Of a DNA stretch of 64,000 nt, positions 58,801 to 64,000 are shown one piece after another. Positions within the stretch are counted from its first letter, which is position 1. Each line of letters begins with the position of its first letter. Made by a program: the position numbers and the translations under genes. The stretch is from Sipunculus nudus. Lineage: Eukaryota > Annelida > Sipuncula > Golfingiida > Sipunculidae. The stretch covers positions 14,686,729 to 14,750,728 of the forward strand of contig CM049314.1 in the NCBI GenBank assembly GCA_026874595.1. The letters run 5' to 3'. The notes beneath the pieces were generated by a model. That model made no database searches. It was given only the letters and a program-made list of their open reading frames with translations, and had not been told where the DNA came from.

Positions 58801-60390
58801 GAATACACAAAAGGGAGTTATTAAAATTTCTCTGTCTACACACTCGCATTCATTTTCAGAATTAAGTATATGATACAAACGTATTTTGAAATTTATATTA
58901 ACAAATAGGAGAAAAACCGGACCCTGTACGAAACCCGCAGAAATATGTCGAAGAAAAGCCGAGAAGACACTCAAGTGAAGTCAACCATATACAGTCTTGT
59001 CCGAAGCCCAAGAACCACAAGTCTGGTGATAAATTCAAAAGGAATTGGCGTACTGTTTGGTACTGTTGAGACATTATCGCCTTATTCTGTGGTAGAAATC
59101 CCTGTTTTAACACATTATTGAATATTGCTGAACCTCTATACCTAATTCAAAATCGTAAAATGTTGGTCAACAACTGTTGCAAGAAAAACACTATGAATGT
59201 CTGCCTGATGTGAAACGATTGTTTTTGTCACCTTTGATAGCTAGTCCAGCAGACAGATGAGATCTTACACTGGTAAACCACCAACCCTATTCATGAATGG
59301 AACTTGAAAACTGTTTTTCATGCAAAAAATTCAAGCTACGCCACATAACCCATGCCCTAATGCCAGCCTATGAACATACAAAAGAAATGTTCAAGCTCAC
59401 TCCAAAAGAAACCAATATTGTGACTGACGATGCTTTTCAAACATTAAAGCTGCCTTTTCTTTGTCTGGATTCACAAAAATTCTGCTCCTTCTGAAGAAGA
59501 AGTTGAACTGGAGTTTGTGAGGCATTTTCCCCACAAACCACGACTTACGCGCATACACTTCAACTCGTAAATATAGTCCAGAGGAAGCTAGTCAGATGAA
59601 CTTCGTGCTTTTTTTTATAAGCCCCCCCCCCCCTAAAAACATAAGGGGTAAAATATGCAAGATCTCAAACACATAATAACAATGTTTTGGTGTCAGCCCT
59701 GAAAAGACTAGAGAACAAAAGTCTTGATATTATTCGACTGACAGTAATTATCAGTTTGCATCTTTAATTGTTTCACCTATAATTGTGTCTAGATGACGGA
59801 GAGAAGCAAAGCATAGAATCAAACCCGACAATCTTATTGACCTGTTGAAGTACCAAACAGCAAGAAAGGCGTCAGCAGGAAACAAAGACCACTCCTGCTC
59901 TAACTTAAAGAAAAACACAATTTCGTTGCACGTTTAACAGCTGCCCAAACACAACAGGAAGCCTAGCTGACTCTGTCTACGTGACCCAGCATAACAGTCG
60001 GCCCTGTGTGTCAAAGGAAAGTGACCAGCTGAGTTTTGGGATTCAAGATTCTCTCCCTTGATTGACTGGACTAGTAAAAAAAGATTAATGACTCCAGCAT
60101 CAGCCGCACCATTAGAAACAGTAATACTTTTTGCCGACAAAGTTTTTTTTTTTCGGGTTGGGAGGTGCAGATTAACAGAAAAAATATCTTGAAATAACAG
60201 TTCAAATAAGAGATATTGGATGTTCACTAAGGGTTGGTAAACCACCGTGGATCCATAATTCAGGATGTTGGTACCATATGAATTTTGATACTATGTAGGC
60301 ATTTATTAAATCAATAAAGATTCAAAAAAAAAATTGTATTGATATAATGTATGTGTTCAATAAAAAGTACATGTAGCTAACTAAAGGCTC
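55876..60390. other. AT-rich DNA, no gene recognised
   Basis: A degenerate B-box-like GGGTTTAATTCTC near 56135 may mark an old SINE. AAATGGCCGCCGCC and AAGATGGCCAGC lie at about 57125 and 57240. The stretch 58900-59520 has broken frames that do not resemble a family I know. C12 is at 59622-59633. Confidence 0.4.
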
Positions 60391-60394
60391 CTGT

Positions 60395-60580
60395 ACGTGT
60401 ACTCAAGTGCATTGAAAAATCCTGTATTTGTACTTGTGAAATTCCATAGTACTCGTACATAAGTGTAGCTCGTTGTACATGCACTTGTACTCATGTACAT
60501 TGAAAAATTCTGTACTTGTGAAATCCGATATTCTTGTACTTGTATTTAAGTACAGACCCCTTGTACTTTGAATTCTAGAA
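60395..60580. repeat. Degenerate TGTACTTGTA minisatellite
   Basis: Short units of TGTACTTGT(A/G), with two longer copies of CATTGAAAAAT(C/T)CTGTA, repeat about 80 bp apart. Confidence 0.6.
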
Positions 60581-60599
60581 TAAGTTTTTTTTTTGCAAT

Positions 60600-61170
60600 G
60601 CCAGAAAAACCGATATGTCTCCCCTCTCTTTGGGCCTATCATCCCAAAATTTGAGGGAGAAATTCGGACTGCTTCCAAAGTCTCAGCTTTCACAAGTAAT
60701 TTCTCATTATTTCCGGCTGATTTGACCTTGAAGATTAAGGTCAAGGTCCCCGGTTTTTAACACATTCGAGAGTAATGAAAAGATTGTGCGGTTCAAAAGC
60801 TATAGCGCCTACGAATAATATCTTTTCCGGCTGATTTGACCTTGAAGATCCAGGTCAAGGTCACAAATTTTCAGACTAGTCAAAGAACTTGGTTGAAACA
60901 AGTGTTTCGAATTAAAGGACAAAAATGAACGATACATCAAACGCTATGGGGTAAAAAATGTTATTTCGGCTTATTTGACCTTGCTTATGAATTTAAAGGT
61001 CACCGGTTTTCGAACTCCGACGAGATAATGGTTGAAGCTATTTAAATTTCAAATGTCATGAAAAAAAGTTGAGTCGTTCAAAGGTTATTGCGTTCATAGG
61101 AAATGACACAAACGACGACTACGGACGACGACGCCGACAGACCAAACACGAATGTCCCCCTTTATACAGG
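60600..61170. repeat. Tandem repeat family with TTGACCTTGA inverted half-sites, copy 2
   Basis: It has the same start (GATATGTCTCCCCTC) as the copy at 31.9 kb. Units are near 60722, 60837 and 60975, with TGACCTTGA.. AGGTCAAGGTCA arrangements. It ends with ACGACGACTACGGACGACGACG (61105-61126) and an AATGTCCCCCTTTATACAGG terminus. Confidence 0.7.
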
Positions 61171-62162
61171 TGACACAACTAATCGTTTAAATATTTTTAA
61201 TTAAGTTTCAAAGGCAATATATCTTTTTAAATTTGCAAATGTATTCTCTGACAACTTTTGTAGAGTTTCCTCATAATGCTCCTTTGGTGTTATTTTCAAG
61301 TTACTTGGCACCGAATTGGTTGCATTCAGTATGACAGAATATGCAAAAAAGGGACAAATGTGACTCTAAATATGATTTGCTGAAGGAAAAAAATCAATCA
61401 AGTATAAAGAGGGTTAAATAAATGACTCGTGTTATGCATTCATGGAATACAAATGAATAAAAAAAGAGTCTTCTAGGGCTGGAATATATTGCTCTGCACA
61501 AAGCATCCTTCTGCATATTTCAATATAGACTTAATCAGTATTATTTAGGATGGTCTGTATTACTTATAGATACTCAGGTTTGGTATTTTATACCGTCAGG
61601 GTATAAAGGGGTAATGGCTAGAGGAATCCCTACAGGCAATGAAAAATAACCTGAAATATAAAATGGCACTGACAAATTTGGGATCTTTTGAGTTTGTGAA
61701 ATCCAGTTTCAGATGTTTCGGAATTTTCTAAAACCACCTGCGGAGGTGCTGCTGGTTCAAATGTTATTAACTTAACGTGAACTTGTACAAACAAACAGAA
61801 CCAGATGTTGTTGTTTATAAAGTCAACGTCAAGGACGTGCCGGGGATGTATAATTGACATGATACAAACACAATAAACGTGTCAGGCAGGGACCAAACAT
61901 TCTGGACATATATTAATCATATATAAATGATTGATCCCCCGTCTCACCTGTTTGGCGCAGAAGGTGCCGATCTATATCATGGTGTTATTACCAGATGTGT
62001 GTCCATACAACAGTTATTCATAGAATATTATTTATATTTATACAATTATATGTATAAGGAATCGGCGTTCATTTATCTTCAAAGGCGGGGAAATGACACC
62101 GAGGGGCAGGTTGGAGCAACTTTTTGAAAACTTATACGAAAGTGAAATGTATAATTTTACAC

Positions 62163-62214
<52 letters not shown>

Positions 62215-64000
62215 TAAATGCGTGTCAACCGCAATATATTTGAAATATATACATCCAAGTATAAGATTTAAAAAAAAAATCATCCCCAAGCGGAAAGGCA
62301 AGAATGTAAGCAAAATCTCTCTAATTATTGATATACTTTTTTTTTCCAACCAATAAAACTTCCTCTTGAGTAGCAGGGGAATGATTTCATGTATCATCCA
62401 CCCTTGCCATAATGTTGGGGCTATGTTTCCTAGTTTCTCCTTTATTGGTATATTGGCATTGTTAATTTTAAAGTATTTAATCAATACGCCGACGATTTTG
62501 AAGAATAAATTAGGCAAGCATTGTGTACTACCAAAAAGAGCATGCCGATATTTTAGTCCCCATTTGTTTGTATCGATACATTACCTTTTCGTGTGATCTT
62601 CTTCTTTTGCTGTTGACCCCTATTAGATATCTTAATGACGTTCTTGTATACTTTGAAAGAGGGCTGGCCTTCAGGGAAGAATGCGAACATAATATTTCAA
62701 CAGGGTCTATATAAAGGTTTACCTGCGGGATCATTTTGTAAGAATTAACATCTTTCTCCATCACAGAATTCCCACTGATACTGACATCTGGTAGAGTAAT
62801 GTGACAAATAAGCCTATGTTATTCCTGACACGGTTCAGTTAAGGGATAATCTAACAGCTACAACTTCAACGTTACCACATAACACACCATAACTTAAGAA
62901 CCAAGAACTCAATTAAGTGTTGTGCACGTGTGTGTGTGTCCTTTACTGAATCATTGTCAGTTGCATGTTGCACGTTTTTACAATAACGGTTTTTTTTCAC
63001 TTAAAATCTTGTACATTGATATATTGAATATTGTTAAAGACGAATTCGCCCAAAGTGGCCTTCCGAATTAAGCACTGTGAAAGCGATTTGACACGAGAAA
63101 AGCCTGGCCACGTTTTCCGGACACGATATGCATGGTGTCTGGTATCAAGGTTGTCTGCGCTTTTTATGTTTTTATGCGATTTCGAGTGCGATTTTACGTG
63201 TCTTTTGGTCGCAGAGTAAACTGCTAACAATTTATTTGCTGTATTTTGCTGTATTTTTTCACTTTCGTGAGCGTTTTCTAATCTTTCTGTGGTTTTTTTT
63301 TTCATAGTTTCTATTACATCTACTAGCAGTTACAAGGAAATGAGTATGTCCGAAATGTTTCAACACATCGCTTCACTGTCCACGTTGTCATGCACTTTCT
63401 GCGGTCTTATGCGTTCCCGTTCGTTAATGTGCAAAGAGATCAAACAAGCAAATAAAATTAGAGAAAAAGTCGCTAAAAGGCCGCTAAAATAGACTATATG
63501 CCCGCCACAATGTTTCACCGGAGGACTTGAAAAAAGGCTGTAAAAAAGAATCTCAGTCCCGTTTAATAATATATATATATGCACCATGATCCCCTTTACC
63601 TACGATTACCTTTACTCGATCGAAGAAATTAAGTCAAACATATCATATCATGAAGGACTATTTCCTTTTATGGGGTTGCGTCTGTTCTGAATGACCACCT
63701 TCAACATTTTAGATTGATTTTGTCTGGCAAAGCGAATGAATGTCAGAGGGAAATATATTTAATTAGTTTAATTAATTAACATTTTTATATTGCTTGTCAA
63801 TTTTCAGCATATACAGTGAGGTATGATATACTCCCTCCTTTTACCTCTTTTGACCAAAGCTGTGCATCCAGAATCGTTTTTTTATCCATATTTTATTTTT
63901 AATTACATGCATAAATACATTTTTAATTACGTGCATATATGCACACATAAATACATACATATTAGGGGCGATGACATGATTTAGGAAAAGAATGGACTAA
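61171..64000. other. AT-rich DNA, no gene recognised
   Basis: A (TA)n tract spans about 62167-62211. The minus-strand frame at 62997-63305 is Lys/His-rich without a recognisable domain. Sequence near 63040-63300 is rich in GCGATTT-type words and may be another TE fragment. Confidence 0.4.
62167..62211. repeat. (TA)n microsatellite
   Basis: An uninterrupted TA tract of about 45 bp. Confidence 0.95.

Noticed and set aside
58900-59520. Possible pseudogene in the stretch with several broken frames
   Set aside because: No frame could be matched to a known protein family by eye.

Overview
The window looks like AT-rich, intron- and repeat-laden nuclear DNA of an animal, most likely a marine mollusc and perhaps a bivalve. 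This is inferred from split genes with GT-AG introns, abundant (TA)n, (CT)n and poly-G/C tracts, HINE-type elements carrying satellite arrays, and interspersed repeats ending in GACGGACAGACGG-like tracts. There is no bacterial-style gene packing. Most open frames in the window are chance frames in repeats.

The confident genes are two four-exon genes on the minus strand. Both encode small membrane proteins of the TMEM256 / DUF423 (bacterial YgdD-like) family. Gene A spans 14460 to 9330 (157 aa) and gene B spans 39536 to 28998 (162 aa). In both, the coding phases close exactly, exon 3 is 81 nt, and the FSGSYYAHA motif lies in exon 4. Two broken relics of the same family sit on the same strand: a shortened exon-1 copy at 13796-13920, inside intron 1 of gene A, and an exon-4 copy at 17846-18007 with a stop at its third codon. 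The locus therefore looks like a small tandem family with gene birth and loss.

Layout. 1-9329 is repeat-rich and intergenic, with a Helitron-like element carrying a satellite array at 741-2458. 9330-14460 is gene A. 14461-28997 holds the exon-4 relic, two more Helitron-like elements, other repeats and a PIF/Harbinger-like MITE. 28998-39536 is gene B, whose large introns are filled with tandemly organised repeats. 39537-64000 has no recognised host gene. It holds hAT-like TIR elements (42.4-44.4 kb), a decayed non-LTR retrotransposon (52.27-54.37 kb), a TIR element (54.98-55.88 kb) and a further dispersed repeat (60.6-61.2 kb).

The repeats give the most interesting structure. Three same-strand elements end in a hairpin followed by CTAG and T, and carry arrays of monomers each centred on the perfect palindrome GGTGGCGCCACC. 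Other families carry, once per roughly 140-145 bp unit, sites that match nuclear-receptor DR1 or extended half-sites. Several families end in a hairpin followed by oligo-A. No CRISPR array, bacterial operon, rRNA or intact tRNA gene was seen.
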